From Actinopolyspora lacussalsi subsp. righensis (GTDB taxonomy: Bacteria > Actinomycetota > Actinomycetes > Mycobacteriales > Pseudonocardiaceae): 64,000 bases of DNA. Shown here in pieces: positions 1 through 9,237 of the stretch. Within the stretch, counting starts at the first letter, position 1, and the number at the start of each line of letters is the position of its first letter. A program made the position numbers and the translations under genes. The notes under the pieces are model-generated. The model ran no database searches. It was given only the letters and a program-made list of their open reading frames with translations, and was not told where the DNA came from. The stretch lies in the NCBI RefSeq assembly GCF_900116555.1, contig NZ_FPAT01000005.1, positions 186,001 to 250,000 on the forward strand, given 5' to 3'.

Positions 1-849
1 GTTGTGGAAGAAGTGTATGTAGTAGTCGATACCCGTGCGCTTGCGCTCGGCCACCGGAGCCTCCGGGCACACGGCTCGCTGAGCGGGCGTCAGTTCGAGT
101 CGCTCGCAGTCGGCGACCATCGCGGTGCGCCCGAAGACGACGCTACCGGTGGAGCCGCCGAGAGCGGGGTAACCGGTCCAGTACATGTGGTACCCCGCGT
201 AGGTGGAGAGCATGAGCACGAAGCCTGCCACCAGCGCCAGGGCCGAACCCAGTCGCCGCCTCCAGCCGTCCCTGGGACGCAGCCCGGCCGCCAGCAGCAC
301 GAAGACCGCAGCCGGCACCACCAGGGTGAGACCGACCAGGCGCACCAACACTGAGCCGCCGAGCAACAGCCCCCCCAGCAGAGCCAGCCGGGGACCGGGA
401 GTGCCCCACCAGGTCAGCAGGAGGACCACGAGCAGCAGCAGTACCTGGAACAGCAGGTCGGACATGATCAGGTGCTCGATCTGGAGCTGGTAGGCGTCCA
501 GCAGCACCGGAGCCACCGCGAGCGCGGCCAACCACCGCCTGCATCCGAAACGCATCAGCAACGCGTAACTGGAGAGTGCCAGCCCCAGTCCCAGCAGGTG
601 CTGCACTATCGCCACGAGCCCCAGATCACCGACCAACAGGACCGGACCGAGCAGCAACACCTCGTAGCCGATGGGGTTGATGTTGCCCGGGAAGAAGACG
701 CCGAGGTCCTTCAGGTACCGGAACGAGTCGATGTAGAGCAGCGCCGGCTGGTACGCGATCTCCACCACGATCCGCAGCAGCACGCCGGCGAACAGGAACA
801 GCACCAGCAGCCAGTGCCGGCGGACTGCGCGCAACAGTCGAGTGGTCAT
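1..849 (-). CDS. Polytopic membrane glycosyltransferase-like protein (3' end beyond window)
   Basis: The frame is open from an ATG at 849 to the window edge, giving 283 residues with no stop, so the C-terminus is missing. The N-terminus is MTTRLLRAVRRHWLLVLFLF and the protein is very hydrophobic, with about six Leu/Val-rich membrane segments in the visible part. Acidic loop motifs (YIDSFRYL near residue 40, IMSD near 128) resemble GT-C enzymes that take sugar from a polyprenyl-phosphate carrier in the membrane. The ATG overlaps the stop of the upstream epimerase gene by four bases, so the two are probably translationally coupled and act in one cell-envelope glycan pathway. The family call is inference from topology and context; the exact sugar is unknown. 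Confidence 0.6.
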   Translation of the reverse strand, partial: MTTRLLRAVRRHWLLVLFLFAGVLLRIVVEIAYQPALLYIDSFRYLKDLGVFFPGNINPIGYEVLLLGPVLLVGDLGLVAIVQHLLGLGLALSSYALLMRFGCRRWLAALAVAPVLLDAYQLQIEHLIMSDLLFQVLLLLVVLLLTWWGTPGPRLALLGGLLLGGSVLVRLVGLTLVVPAAVFVLLAAGLRPRDGWRRRLGSALALVAGFVLMLSTYAGYHMYWTGYPALGGSTGSVVFGRTAMVADCERLELTPAQRAVCPEAPVAERKRTGIDYYIHFFHN

Positions 850-1859
850 GTCGCTACGGACACCCTGCCGTCAGCGTCGCGGAAGTCGTCCCACACCGTG
901 CGCAACCCGTCGGTCAGCCGCACGTTGGGCGTGTATCCCAGTTCTCGCCTGGCCTTCTCGATCTCGACGATCACGGCGGGCATCTCGCCGTTCTTGGCGG
1001 GTACGTGCGTGACGGGCAGTTCCTTGCCCGTGGCGGTGCGTACCGATTCGATGAGTTCCATGACCGAGATGGAGCTTCCGGAGCCGATCACCGCGGTTCC
1101 GTTGTACTGCTTGTCCCAGGAGGCCGTGATGGCCTGGACCACGTCGTCGATGTGCACGAAGTCGCGGCTCTGCGAACCGTCGCCGTAGACCTCCACACCC
1201 TCGCCCGCCAGTGCCGCACGCATCAACCTGGGGACGAAGCTGTCCTTGTGGCTCATGCCGGGGCCGTAGATGTTCGTGAACCGCAATGCGGTTGTCGCGA
1301 TGCCGTAGGCACCGCTGTAGCCGGACAGCAGCATCTCGCAGGCGGCCTTGGTCGAGCCGTAGGGGGTCAGCGGTCGCAGCGGGAGCCGCTCGGAGATGGT
1401 CCCGTAGCCGATGTCGCCGACCACCGCGTTGGTCGAGGCCAGCACGAAACGTCCGACACCACGCTGCCGCGCCAGTTCGAGCAATCCCTGGGTGACCTCG
1501 ACGTTCTCGGCGAATGTCTCCGCGGGTTTGTCCACGGAACGCAACACCGAGGTGATGGCGGCCAGATGAATGATTCCGGCGCTGTTCTCCGGAACAGCCG
1601 CCTCACGCACCTGCGGATCTGTCAGCTCGCCGGACACGTGTGTGACCAGGTGACGATACTGCTCGGGTATCTCGGGAGTCACTCGATCGACGATCGTCAC
1701 CGGGTTGCCACGTTGCACGAACGCCCTGACCACGGCTCTTCCGACGAAACCCGATCCGCCGGTGACGACGACGCGCTCGGCTCCGATTTCGGGGTCTGTT
1801 GAATCTGCTGCGGACTGCACGAAGCTGCTTGGCACGCGTACGACTCTAACCGTTGGCAT
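846..1859 (-). CDS. NAD-dependent epimerase/dehydratase (extended SDR)
   Basis: A nucleotide-sugar epimerase or dehydratase type protein of 337 aa. It has the N-terminal Rossmann motif VVTGGSGFVG (about residues 31-40), the catalytic tyrosine and lysine in LTPYGSTKAACE, and the usual late motif FVHIDDVVQA. About 28 residues precede the Rossmann strand, so the true start may lie slightly downstream; the upstream ATG is kept for lack of a better ribosome site. The stop overlaps the next gene's ATG (ATGA), so it is probably co-expressed with the membrane glycosyltransferase. UDP-glucose/galactose 4-epimerase activity is plausible, but substrate cannot be read from the sequence. Confidence 0.8.
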   Translation of the reverse strand: MPTVRVVRVPSSFVQSAADSTDPEIGAERVVVTGGSGFVGRAVVRAFVQRGNPVTIVDRVTPEIPEQYRHLVTHVSGELTDPQVREAAVPENSAGIIHLAAITSVLRSVDKPAETFAENVEVTQGLLELARQRGVGRFVLASTNAVVGDIGYGTISERLPLRPLTPYGSTKAACEMLLSGYSGAYGIATTALRFTNIYGPGMSHKDSFVPRLMRAALAGEGVEVYGDGSQSRDFVHIDDVVQAITASWDKQYNGTAVIGSGSSISVMELIESVRTATGKELPVTHVPAKNGEMPAVIVEIEKARRELGYTPNVRLTDGLRTVWDDFRDADGRVSVAT

Positions 1860-2024
1860 ATTCGACGCGCGCCAGCCCGCCCATTACATGCCCCCTCGCC
1901 ATTTTCGCTGCGCAACAAAATACGTCCGGAGCGGCGAGCGAACTCATCCACCGAACGGAGTCGCGGCAGCGGACGCGCGAGGCACGAGAAACCGAACAGG
2001 ACGACGGTCGCACCGTTCCCGGTG

Positions 2025-2477
2025 TCACTCCGCGCAGATCCGCCCCAGGGCGGCCAGCCCGGTGGCGAACACGTCCTCACGGAAAACACGATCGAGGTCG
2101 GCCGCCCGGTGGTCGGTCTCCGGATCGGTGGTGATGTCGTAGCACGCCGACCACTCGGCGAAGGTCACGCCGGTGTCGGTAACCGGTGCCACGCGAACCG
2201 TGGCGCGATAGTTCCGCACCGGGAACGGACCTTCGAGCATCTCGTAACCGTAGGAACGTCGAAACGAATCGAACGCGACCAGTCGCTCCCGCACGGTCGA
2301 ACCATCGGCCAACCGGAGTTTCCGCACGGCTCCCACCGCGAACGGGGAGGAACCCTGTTCGATTTCGCCCGCGGTTATGGCCGGATGCCAGTCGGCGAGG
2401 GCCGCGAAATCACCGAAAACACGCCAAACACGATCCACCGGGACTTGCACCAGGGCGCTGGAATACGACTGGGCCAC
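2025..2477 (-). CDS. SRPBCC (START-like) family protein
   Basis: This 150-residue protein has the length and pattern of the polyketide-cyclase/SRPBCC fold: an N-terminal beta strand and helix (VPVDRVWRVFGDFAALADWH), a central strand-rich part, and a long C-terminal helix ending in FATGLAALGRICAE. Such proteins bind hydrophobic ligands in a deep cavity, and most stand-alone actinobacterial copies have no assigned ligand. The GTG start at 2477 has an AAGGAG about 11 bases upstream, rather far, so the start is slightly uncertain. It is a single gene with no operon partner; about 165 bases separate it from the epimerase downstream. Confidence 0.75.
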   Translation of the reverse strand: MAQSYSSALVQVPVDRVWRVFGDFAALADWHPAITAGEIEQGSSPFAVGAVRKLRLADGSTVRERLVAFDSFRRSYGYEMLEGPFPVRNYRATVRVAPVTDTGVTFAEWSACYDITTDPETDHRAADLDRVFREDVFATGLAALGRICAE

Positions 2478-2739
2478 GAATCAACACACTCCTTACCGCG
2501 GGCGACGAGAACCCGTAACAACTTTGGCGGTGCGGGCCGGAACCACTGCCGACGCGGTCACTGGTTCTGTCCGACACCCCCTCGCTGAGACATTTCCCCC
2601 GAACCATCCCGGATCTCGGTCGCCGATTCCGAGAACGAGCGGCGAACACGCCGGGGAGACGAGGAGCCGGTCACGGCGGGGCGCCCACGCGTACGCGTCG
2701 GCCTCGCACCACCGCGTGGCCCGGATACCACCGAATACT
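2478..2739. other. Non-coding gap
   Basis: About 260 bases between the SRPBCC gene start and the stop of the PEP-hydrolase-like gene, both on the minus strand. It contains the AAGGAG site and presumably the promoter of the SRPBCC gene. No convincing hairpin terminator, repeat or RNA gene was seen. Confidence 0.4.
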
Positions 2740-3609
2740 TCAGTCGGAACGCCGCTGTTCCAGGAACTCGCCGGTCCGAGCGGTGACCGCCTGTTCGGTC
2801 GGTAGTCTCTCCATACTGCTGGCACCGTAGAATCCGTGACAACGGCCGGTTCGCGAGAGCACATAAGCCATGTCCGCCGGCGCGCTTATGGGGCCGCCGT
2901 GGCAGAGCACGAGAACATCGTCGCGAATCTCGGCGGCCGCCGCCGACCACTCCTCGATCGAGGCCACACATTCGTCCAGACTCAGCGCTGTTTCGGCTCC
3001 GATACTTCCGCCGGTGGTGAGCCCCATGTGACAAACGATCACGTCGGCGCCGGCGCGCGTCATCGCCCGCGCGTCGTCCGCGGAGAAAACATAGGGCGTT
3101 GTGAGCAGGTCCATTTCACGGGCGGCGCGGATCATTTCCACCTCACGGTCGAAACCCATCCCCGTTTCCTCCAGGTTCGCCCGGAACACCCCGTCGATGA
3201 GACCGACGGTGGGAAAGTTCTGCACTCCGGCGAATCCCAGATCACGCAGTTCCGCGAGAAACTTCTCCCGAATCATGAACGGGTCGGTTCCGTTCACTCC
3301 TGCCAGCACCGGGGTGTTTCGGACCACGGGCAACACCTCGCGCGCCATTTCCAGCACGATGTCGTTGGCGTTTCCGTACGCGAGAAGTCCCGCGAGCGAT
3401 CCCCTGCCCGCCATGCGGTAACGCCCCGAGTTGTACAGCACGAGGAGATCGATCCCACCGGCTTCCTCCGACTTGGCGGAGAGACCCGTTCCCGCTCCCC
3501 CACCGACTATCGGCACGCCACGCTCGACCTTGTCGTACAGCCGTCGCAGGATGCCGGCACGATCCGGCGGTCCTTCCCGGGAACTCGTGTCACGGCGCTG
3601 TTCACTCAT
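2740..3609 (-). CDS. PEP-hydrolase-like TIM-barrel protein
   Basis: A 289-residue protein of the phosphoenolpyruvate-hydrolase-like family, a TIM barrel related to PEP mutase. Recognisable parts are [19 protein letters not shown] near the N-terminus, [44 protein letters not shown] and the late [18 protein letters not shown]. The ATG at 3609 overlaps the stop of the Tm-1-like gene upstream by eight bases. In plants the equivalents of these two bacterial proteins are fused in one chain, the tomato Tm-1 resistance protein, so the pair probably forms one functional complex. The enzymatic reaction is not established. Confidence 0.8.
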   Translation of the reverse strand: MSEQRRDTSSREGPPDRAGILRRLYDKVERGVPIVGGGAGTGLSAKSEEAGGIDLLVLYNSGRYRMAGRGSLAGLLAYGNANDIVLEMAREVLPVVRNTPVLAGVNGTDPFMIREKFLAELRDLGFAGVQNFPTVGLIDGVFRANLEETGMGFDREVEMIRAAREMDLLTTPYVFSADDARAMTRAGADVIVCHMGLTTGGSIGAETALSLDECVASIEEWSAAAAEIRDDVLVLCHGGPISAPADMAYVLSRTGRCHGFYGASSMERLPTEQAVTARTGEFLEQRRSD

Positions 3610-4804
3610 CAGCCACCACCTCGTGGAACGCGTCCAGCAACGCCCGGACGAACTGCGAATCGTTGATGTTGTGCGGCAGTCGGACCAAACGCCGTTGTTC
3701 GTGCTGCACCACGTTACGTTCGAGTGTGTCGAACAACACTTCGTCGGCCTCCGGATCGTGAAAGGGACTACCCGCGGCGTCCAGTGCCGACACTCCGCCC
3801 TCGGGAAGCAGGAATCTCACCCGACCGGGTAAGGCGTTGAGCTTGTCGGCCAGGAACATCCCGATGGCCTCGCACTCCTCCGGAGTGGTACGCATCAGGG
3901 TGACCTGCGGATTGTGCTCGTAGAGCAGCCGGTCCCGGTATCGGTCCGGCACGGTCTCCGGTGCGCCGAAATTGACCATGTCCAGCGCGCCGCAGGAACC
4001 CACGTAGGGCAGCCCCGCTCGTGCGGGTGCGTCGAGCCGTTCCCCGCCCGCACTCATCACCCCGCCGGAAACGAGGTCGCAGACTTCGGTGGTGGTGATG
4101 TCCAGCAGCGCGTACAGCAGCCCGTCGTCGGCCAGTTTCTCCATCGCGCGCCCCCCGGTTCCGGTCGCGTGGAAAACCAGCGGATCGTAAGCGGCCTCGA
4201 GTTCCTGGGCCACGGCACTGACGCACGGAGTGGTCACGCCGAACATGGAGAGGCCGACGGCGGGCCTGTCGGTCACGTCCGGTGGGCTCGCGCTCGCCGC
4301 ACCGTGCAAGGCGTGCGCGGCATTGGCCAGCACACGCCGTGATATCCGGTTCAGCCCGGCGACATCGGTGACCGCGGGCATCATCGTTATGTCGCTGGCG
4401 TCGACGTAGCCGGAAACGTCGCCGGAGGCGACCGTGGAGACCACGAACTTCGGAACGCCGACGGGCAACGCGCGCATCGCGGGCGTAACCAGGGCGGTGG
4501 CTCCCGACCCGCCGGCGCCGAGTATCCCCGCGACATCGTCGCGGGTGAGCAGGAACCGCCGGAACGCCTCCGACATCGCGGTGACCGCGGAGCCGCGCTC
4601 TCCGGTGAACACGGCACCACTGCCGTACGGATGATGCTCGGCGACCGACTCGGAGGGGATCGAGACGGCCGCGGCGGAACCGGCTCCCGCGGTGCCCAGG
4701 TCCACGGTCACCACCGACGATCCGTCGGCACGGAGCAGGTCGGCGACATACCCGAGTTCGTCGCCCTTGGTGTCGAAGGTTCCGACTACGTAGACACTGC
4801 CCAA
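3602..4804 (-). CDS. Tm-1-like ATP-binding domain protein (UPF0261)
   Basis: A UPF0261/Tm-1-like protein of about 400 aa. The conserved N-terminus [20 protein letters not shown] begins four codons after a TTG at 4804, which has GGAG six bases upstream. The frame stays open up to 5026, but that extra 74-codon stretch is low-complexity and contains a perfect hairpin terminator (4940-4971), so the TTG start is preferred. Typical motifs follow: [35 protein letters not shown] and [17 protein letters not shown]. The family binds ATP in plant Tm-1, and the bacterial role is unknown. It overlaps the PEP-hydrolase-like gene, its usual partner. Confidence 0.8.
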   Translation of the reverse strand: MGSVYVVGTFDTKGDELGYVADLLRADGSSVVTVDLGTAGAGSAAAVSIPSESVAEHHPYGSGAVFTGERGSAVTAMSEAFRRFLLTRDDVAGILGAGGSGATALVTPAMRALPVGVPKFVVSTVASGDVSGYVDASDITMMPAVTDVAGLNRISRRVLANAAHALHGAASASPPDVTDRPAVGLSMFGVTTPCVSAVAQELEAAYDPLVFHATGTGGRAMEKLADDGLLYALLDITTTEVCDLVSGGVMSAGGERLDAPARAGLPYVGSCGALDMVNFGAPETVPDRYRDRLLYEHNPQVTLMRTTPEECEAIGMFLADKLNALPGRVRFLLPEGGVSALDAAGSPFHDPEADEVLFDTLERNVVQHEQRRLVRLPHNINDSQFVRALLDAFHEVVADE

Positions 4805-4939
4805 CGAACGCTCCGTGATCGAACGATGATCATGCGTGTGGCACCCTACTGGCTCTTCGTGCCGAGGAACAGCCCGTCGTCCGAAGTGCCCGTCGGCGGA
4901 TGGGGTCGACGAGCGGGGAACAGGGAGGAGGGAGAACAG

Positions 4940-4971
4940 AACTGCCCGGCCGGTACACCGGCCGGGCAGTT
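4940..4971 (-). terminator. Perfect 15-bp hairpin, probable terminator of the small gene at 5030-5191
   Basis: Positions 4940-4954 and 4957-4971 are exact reverse complements with a two-base loop. The hairpin begins 59 bases past the stop of the small basic-protein gene on the minus strand. No clear U-run follows, as is common in high-GC actinobacteria. Its position argues against the Tm-1-like gene starting upstream of it. Confidence 0.7.
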
Positions 4972-5029
4972 CGAGGCGTATCCGACGCGCTCCGGACCCC
5001 TTGGGAGACCGATCCCGGGTGTCCACGGG

Positions 5030-5191
5030 TCAGTGGCTTTTGCCCCTGCCCTTGACCTTGTTCACGACTCGGTCGATCTTTTCCTTGTTCTTGGGGTCCT
5101 GGGCATAACGCTTCGCCTGTTCGATCGCGCGCCTGCCCTGCGGGCTCTTGGCGACGTCGGCTACCTTGGCTACCTTCTTGAAGATCGACAT
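5030..5191 (-). CDS. Small basic protein, 53 aa
   Basis: ATG at 5191 has GGAG five bases upstream. The 53-residue product starts MSIFKKVAKVADVAKSPQGR and is highly charged, with many Lys/Arg residues and an amphipathic helical pattern; it ends in KVKGRGKSH. It resembles in style the short helical antitoxin-like or nucleic-acid-binding proteins common in actinobacteria, but no family can be assigned with certainty. It has its own terminator and about 160 bases of upstream space, so it is a single-gene unit. It is missed by length filters and masked by longer ORFs in other frames. Confidence 0.65.
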   Translation of the reverse strand: MSIFKKVAKVADVAKSPQGRRAIEQAKRYAQDPKNKEKIDRVVNKVKGRGKSH

Positions 5192-5350
5192 GATCGCTCC
5201 TGCCGTCTAGTCGGGGCCATCCGACGTCCAGAGTACCCACCGGGATCACGGGGTGAGACCGCCGTCACACCGGGTGTAGCGATAGGTCGCGCGGAGACCC
5301 GGGGAACCGATGTGACGGAGATCAGCCGGGCGGGACCAGTCGGGCGGGGA

Positions 5351-6529
5351 TCACCCCAGCACGCCGCGTATCGAGGCATGCCCCTTGAGCAGGTTGCGCG
5401 CCACGGTACGACGCTGGATCTCGTCGGTTCCCTCGAAGATGCGCAGCAGCCGCATGTCCCGGTACCACCGCTCGATGGGGAGTTCCCTGGTGTAGCCCAT
5501 GCCGCCGTGGATCTGCATCACCCGGTCCACGATCTCGTTGGCGCGGACACCGCCGTGCAGCTTGGCGATGGACTGCGCGTGGCGGGAATCCATCCCCTGG
5601 TCAACCTGCCAGGCCGCCTGCAGCACCAGCCAGCGCAACGCCTCGATCTCGACGGCGGAGTCCGCGATCATCCACTGGATGGCCTGCCGATCCGCGATCG
5701 GGGCCCCGAAGGTCCTGCGGGACTGCGAGTACTCCGTGGCCATTTCCACCATGCGCTCACAGCCGCCCAGGGCGCGCGCGGGCAGCATGTACCTGCCCTG
5801 TCCGATCCACTGCATGGCGAGTCCGAAGCCGTTGCCGACCTCGCCGAGCACGTTCTCCTCGGGCACCCGGACGCCGTCGAAGGTCAGCGCGGCGGGTTGC
5901 CGGTCCCACTCCCCCATGATGTCGATGGGCTCCGAGGTCCAGCCCATGTCCCGGTCGACCAGGAAACAGGTGACGCCGCCGTCGGCCCCCTTCTCCTTGT
6001 CGGTGACGGCGAAGACCATGGTGAAGTCGGCGTCGATGCCACCGGTGATGAATGTCTTCTCACCGTCGATGACCCACTCGGAGCCCTCCTTGCGGGCAGT
6101 GGTGCGAATGTTTTTCGCATCAGACCCGGCGTCCGGTTCGGTTATCGCGAAGCAGGACTTCCGGGTCCCCTCGATGGTCGGGACCAGGTAGCGCTGTTTC
6201 TGCTCCTCGTTGCCGTAATAGAGGATGTTGTCGGCGGAACCTCCGAAACTGAACGGCACGAAGGTCCGACCGAGCTCCACCTCGACCAGGGCCGTAAGCA
6301 CGGCGGACAGCCCCATGCCGCCGTACTCCTCCGGAGTCTGGACCCCCCAGAAACCCGCCTGGCGGGCCTTGTCGCGCAGCTGCTGGGTCTCCTCCTTGGT
6401 CAGACCGCGCTCACCACGCCGTTCCCGGTCGAGAACCTGCTGCTCCAGCGGCATCAGCTCGCGCTGGACGAAGTTGCGGACCCAGTCGCGGATGTCGCGT
6501 TCGGTGTCCGACAGTGCGAAATCAACCAT
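5351..6529 (-). CDS. Acyl-CoA dehydrogenase
   Basis: A 392-residue FAD-dependent acyl-CoA dehydrogenase. Visible hallmarks are CFAITEPDAGSDAKN (flavin/substrate loop, about residue 135), QIHGGMGYTRELPIERWYRD near the C-terminus, and IFEGTDEIQRR, whose glutamate matches the catalytic base of medium-chain enzymes. It would introduce the alpha,beta double bond into an acyl-CoA. It is the last gene of a minus-strand set beginning with an acyl-CoA ligase and an SDR, 105 bases after the SDR stop. Substrate chain length cannot be told from the sequence. Confidence 0.92.
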   Translation of the reverse strand: MVDFALSDTERDIRDWVRNFVQRELMPLEQQVLDRERRGERGLTKEETQQLRDKARQAGFWGVQTPEEYGGMGLSAVLTALVEVELGRTFVPFSFGGSADNILYYGNEEQKQRYLVPTIEGTRKSCFAITEPDAGSDAKNIRTTARKEGSEWVIDGEKTFITGGIDADFTMVFAVTDKEKGADGGVTCFLVDRDMGWTSEPIDIMGEWDRQPAALTFDGVRVPEENVLGEVGNGFGLAMQWIGQGRYMLPARALGGCERMVEMATEYSQSRRTFGAPIADRQAIQWMIADSAVEIEALRWLVLQAAWQVDQGMDSRHAQSIAKLHGGVRANEIVDRVMQIHGGMGYTRELPIERWYRDMRLLRIFEGTDEIQRRTVARNLLKGHASIRGVLG

Positions 6530-6634
6530 GACAAGCCTTCCTCGGTGGCGGGGACGGCGATTTCACGGGAAATCGCCGGGAATGTGACGGGGACGGCGCA
6601 CCGGGCGGACCGGTGCGCCGGGTACGGGCCGGGG

Positions 6635-7402
6635 TCAGCCGAGCTTGCGACCGCCGTCGACGTAGAGCGTCTGACCGGTGACGAACGAGGACTGCTCACT
6701 GGTCAGGAAGCTCACCGCGTTGGCGATGTCGGCGGGCTGACCGACACGGCGCACCGGTGTCTCGGCGGCGGCGCCCTCCTGCAGCTGCTCGAAGGTCATC
6801 CCGAGCCGCTCGGCCGTCGTCGCGGTCATGTCGGAGACGATGAAACCGGGCGCGATGGCGTTGACGTTGATGCCGAACGGCCCCAGCTCGATCGCCAGGG
6901 TCTTGGTGAACCCCTGCACTCCCGCTTTCGCGGTGGAGTAGTTCGCCTGACCGCGATTGCCGAGCGCGGACACGCTGGAAAGGTTCACGATCTTCCCCCA
7001 GCGCTGGGGAACCATCTGCTGCTGGGCGGCTTTGCTGCACAGGAAAGCACCGCGCAGGTGAACCCCCATGACGGTGTCCCAGTCCTGCTCGGACATCTTG
7101 AACAGCATGTTGTCCTTGGTGACCCCGGCGTTGTTGACCAGGACACCGACGGTTCCCAACTGCTCCGAGACCCGGGTGAAGGCACGCTCCACCGAGTCCG
7201 AGTCGGTGACGTCGGCCGACACGGCCAGCGCCGACCCACCCGCGTCGGTGATACGCCGCACGGTTTCGGCGCAGGTGGACTCGTCGAGGTCCACCACCGC
7301 GACCGCGGCCCCTTCGGAAGCGAGTTTCTCGGCGATACCGGCGCCGATTCCCCTTCCCGCTCCGGTCACCACGGCCACTCGTCCGTCCAGTTGTTGAGCC
7401 AC
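6635..7402 (-). CDS. Short-chain dehydrogenase/reductase (FabG/3-hydroxyacyl-CoA dehydrogenase type)
   Basis: A 255-residue classical SDR. The start is taken as the GTG at 7402, preceded by AAGGAG at six bases; this places the TGAGRGIGAGIA cofactor motif about 12 residues in, as usual. The catalytic serine lies in NLSSVSALGN, and the Tyr-Lys pair in ANYSTAKAG. An open reading extension upstream would overlap the acyl-CoA ligase gene and is not supported. Eleven bases separate it from the ligase stop, so they share a transcript. NAD(P)-linked oxidation or reduction of a 3-hydroxyacyl group fits the neighbours. Confidence 0.9.
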   Translation of the reverse strand: MAQQLDGRVAVVTGAGRGIGAGIAEKLASEGAAVAVVDLDESTCAETVRRITDAGGSALAVSADVTDSDSVERAFTRVSEQLGTVGVLVNNAGVTKDNMLFKMSEQDWDTVMGVHLRGAFLCSKAAQQQMVPQRWGKIVNLSSVSALGNRGQANYSTAKAGVQGFTKTLAIELGPFGINVNAIAPGFIVSDMTATTAERLGMTFEQLQEGAAAETPVRRVGQPADIANAVSFLTSEQSSFVTGQTLYVDGGRKLG

Positions 7403-7413
7403 GCTGTACTCCT

Positions 7414-9063
7414 TCAGTTCCGGCTCGTCTGTTGTTCGTCCCGAATGATCCGGTCCCGCAACTCCCGTTTGAGCACCTTGTGGCTGGGCCCGAGCGGGAG
7501 TTCGTCGGTGAAGACCACTCGTCGCGGGTACTTGTGCGCCGCCAGCCGCGCCGCGGCCCACTCGACCACCCGGTCGCTAACCGACTGGTCGGTATCCCCT
7601 GCCGACAGTGTGGCATGCACCGCTACCGCACAGACCTCTTCGCCACGGGTGGTGTCCGGCAGCCCGATTACCGCCACCTGTGCCAGCTCGGGGTGCTCCA
7701 GCAGGAGCTCCTCGACCTCCCGCGGGTAGACGTTGTACCCGTTGCGAATGATCAGCTCCTTCTTGCGGTCGACGATGGACAGGAATCCGTCCTCGTCCCT
7801 GACCCCGATGTCGCCGGTACGGAACCAGCCGTCGACGAGTGCCGCACGGGTCGCCTCCGGATTCCCGAGATAACCGGCGAACACGTTGTGCCCACGTACG
7901 ACGACCTCGCCGCGGGTGCCGCGGGGCAACAGCTCGATCCGGTCGGAGTCCGGGTCGGCGATCTCGACCTCGACACCCCACAGCGGATGTCCCACGGTGC
8001 CCGCCCGCGTCCCGATGGAGGGTTGGTTGACCGTCGCGCTCGGCGAGGTCTCGGAGAGGCCGTAACCCTCCAGTATCCGGGTCTCGAACCGCTCGTTGAA
8101 ACGCTCCAGCACCGAAACCGGCAACGCGGCCCCACCGGATACGCACAGCCGCAGGCTGGGCAACCGCAGGTCCGGCGGGGCTGCTTCCAACATCCGGCCG
8201 AACATCGTGGGCACCCCGTTGAACTGGGTGATTCCGTGCTCACGAATCAGCTCCAGCGCCTGTGCGGGATCGAAGCCGGGTTGCAGCACCAAGCAGGCGC
8301 CGGCACGGAACGTGGTGTTCATCGAGACCGTCTGGCCGAACACGTGGAACAACGGCAGACATCCCAGCACCAGATCACTCGAATCGGTGTCGGTGGCGTC
8401 GAAGGCGTTGACCGTCGCGTTCATGACCATGTTCAGCTGGGTCAGCACGGCGCCCTTGGGTTTGCCCGTGGTCCCGCTGGTGTAGAAGACGACCGCCTCG
8501 TCCTGCGGCGCGCGGGTCACGAAACCGGACAGCGGCTCGACCTCGGCCGCCAGCTCGGTCAACGACGGCTCGTCGTGCTCTCCCTGCCGAGAGTCCCCCT
8601 GCCGGGAGTCGACGTCCCCCAGGGTCACCAGGCTCGCGCCGGTTCGTTCGGCACAGCCCCGGGCCAGCTCCAGTTGGCTGGTGTGTCCCAGGATCATCCT
8701 CGCGCCCGAATCCGAGACCAAATGGGCGGCTTCCGAAGCGACGAGCAATACCGGAACGGGCACCACGACGGCCCCGACCACCTGCACCGCGTAGTAGGCA
8801 CGGACGAAGTCCACGACGTTCGGGGCCACCAGGGCGATCCGGTCACCCGCGACGACACCGAGCTCCCGCAGTGCGGCGGCATGGCGACACACCTGCTCCC
8901 AGAGTTCGCCGTATTCGACTCGGTCCCGCCCCTCCAGCACGGCCGGGGCGTCCGGAGTGCGGTGGGCGGGTTCCGCGAGCACCGAGGCGAGTGAGAGCGA
9001 GGCGGACGAACCAGTGTCCATCGGCTGCTCCCCTGTCACGGTGCCCGGGTGATTCGTGGTCAT
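7414..9063 (-). CDS. Long-chain fatty-acid/acyl-CoA ligase (AMP-forming)
   Basis: An ANL-superfamily adenylate-forming enzyme of 549 aa that would activate a carboxylic acid to its CoA thioester. The P-loop-like motif is VVFYTSGTTGKPKGAV (about residue 195), followed by LEGYGLSETSP, GWFRTGDIGVRDEDGFL and VDRKKELIIRNGYNVYP; the late catalytic lysine region is SHKVLKRELRD. The ATG at 9063 has an AGGAGG six bases upstream and is preferred over an ATG at 9108. First gene of a ligase-SDR-dehydrogenase operon, divergent from a TetR gene with a palindromic operator between them, so it is probably derepressed by an acyl-CoA or its acid. Confidence 0.92.
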   Translation of the reverse strand: MTTNHPGTVTGEQPMDTGSSASLSLASVLAEPAHRTPDAPAVLEGRDRVEYGELWEQVCRHAAALRELGVVAGDRIALVAPNVVDFVRAYYAVQVVGAVVVPVPVLLVASEAAHLVSDSGARMILGHTSQLELARGCAERTGASLVTLGDVDSRQGDSRQGEHDEPSLTELAAEVEPLSGFVTRAPQDEAVVFYTSGTTGKPKGAVLTQLNMVMNATVNAFDATDTDSSDLVLGCLPLFHVFGQTVSMNTTFRAGACLVLQPGFDPAQALELIREHGITQFNGVPTMFGRMLEAAPPDLRLPSLRLCVSGGAALPVSVLERFNERFETRILEGYGLSETSPSATVNQPSIGTRAGTVGHPLWGVEVEIADPDSDRIELLPRGTRGEVVVRGHNVFAGYLGNPEATRAALVDGWFRTGDIGVRDEDGFLSIVDRKKELIIRNGYNVYPREVEELLLEHPELAQVAVIGLPDTTRGEEVCAVAVHATLSAGDTDQSVSDRVVEWAAARLAAHKYPRRVVFTDELPLGPSHKVLKRELRDRIIRDEQQTSRN

Positions 9064-9130
9064 CAGCGACCTCCTCAGTACGCCAGGAGCCGCTACCGCG
9101 TGCGGCACGCAGCACTGCGGCCGACAGCTT

Positions 9131-9147
9131 AACTAACGACGTTAGTT
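9131..9147. promoter_or_regulatory. Palindromic TetR-type operator
   Basis: A 7+3+7 inverted repeat, AACTAAC then GAC then GTTAGTT, in the divergent gap between the acyl-CoA ligase (start 9063) and the TetR gene (start 9238). It stands out as AT-rich against the GC-rich surroundings. Binding by the adjacent TetR protein is inference. Confidence 0.65.
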
Positions 9148-9237
9148 TTGTGAGACCCTAAAGTCGACGACAACGTTTGACAAGACTCGAGAGCAACGAA
9201 CCGGACTCGTCCCCGAACAGTTCCCGGAGGCCACTTC

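Noticed and set aside
4631-7729. Open frame of over 1000 codons on the plus strand
   Set aside because: It is antisense to the Tm-1-like, acyl-CoA dehydrogenase and SDR genes, which have clear family motifs; long antisense frames are expected from strong GC third-position bias.
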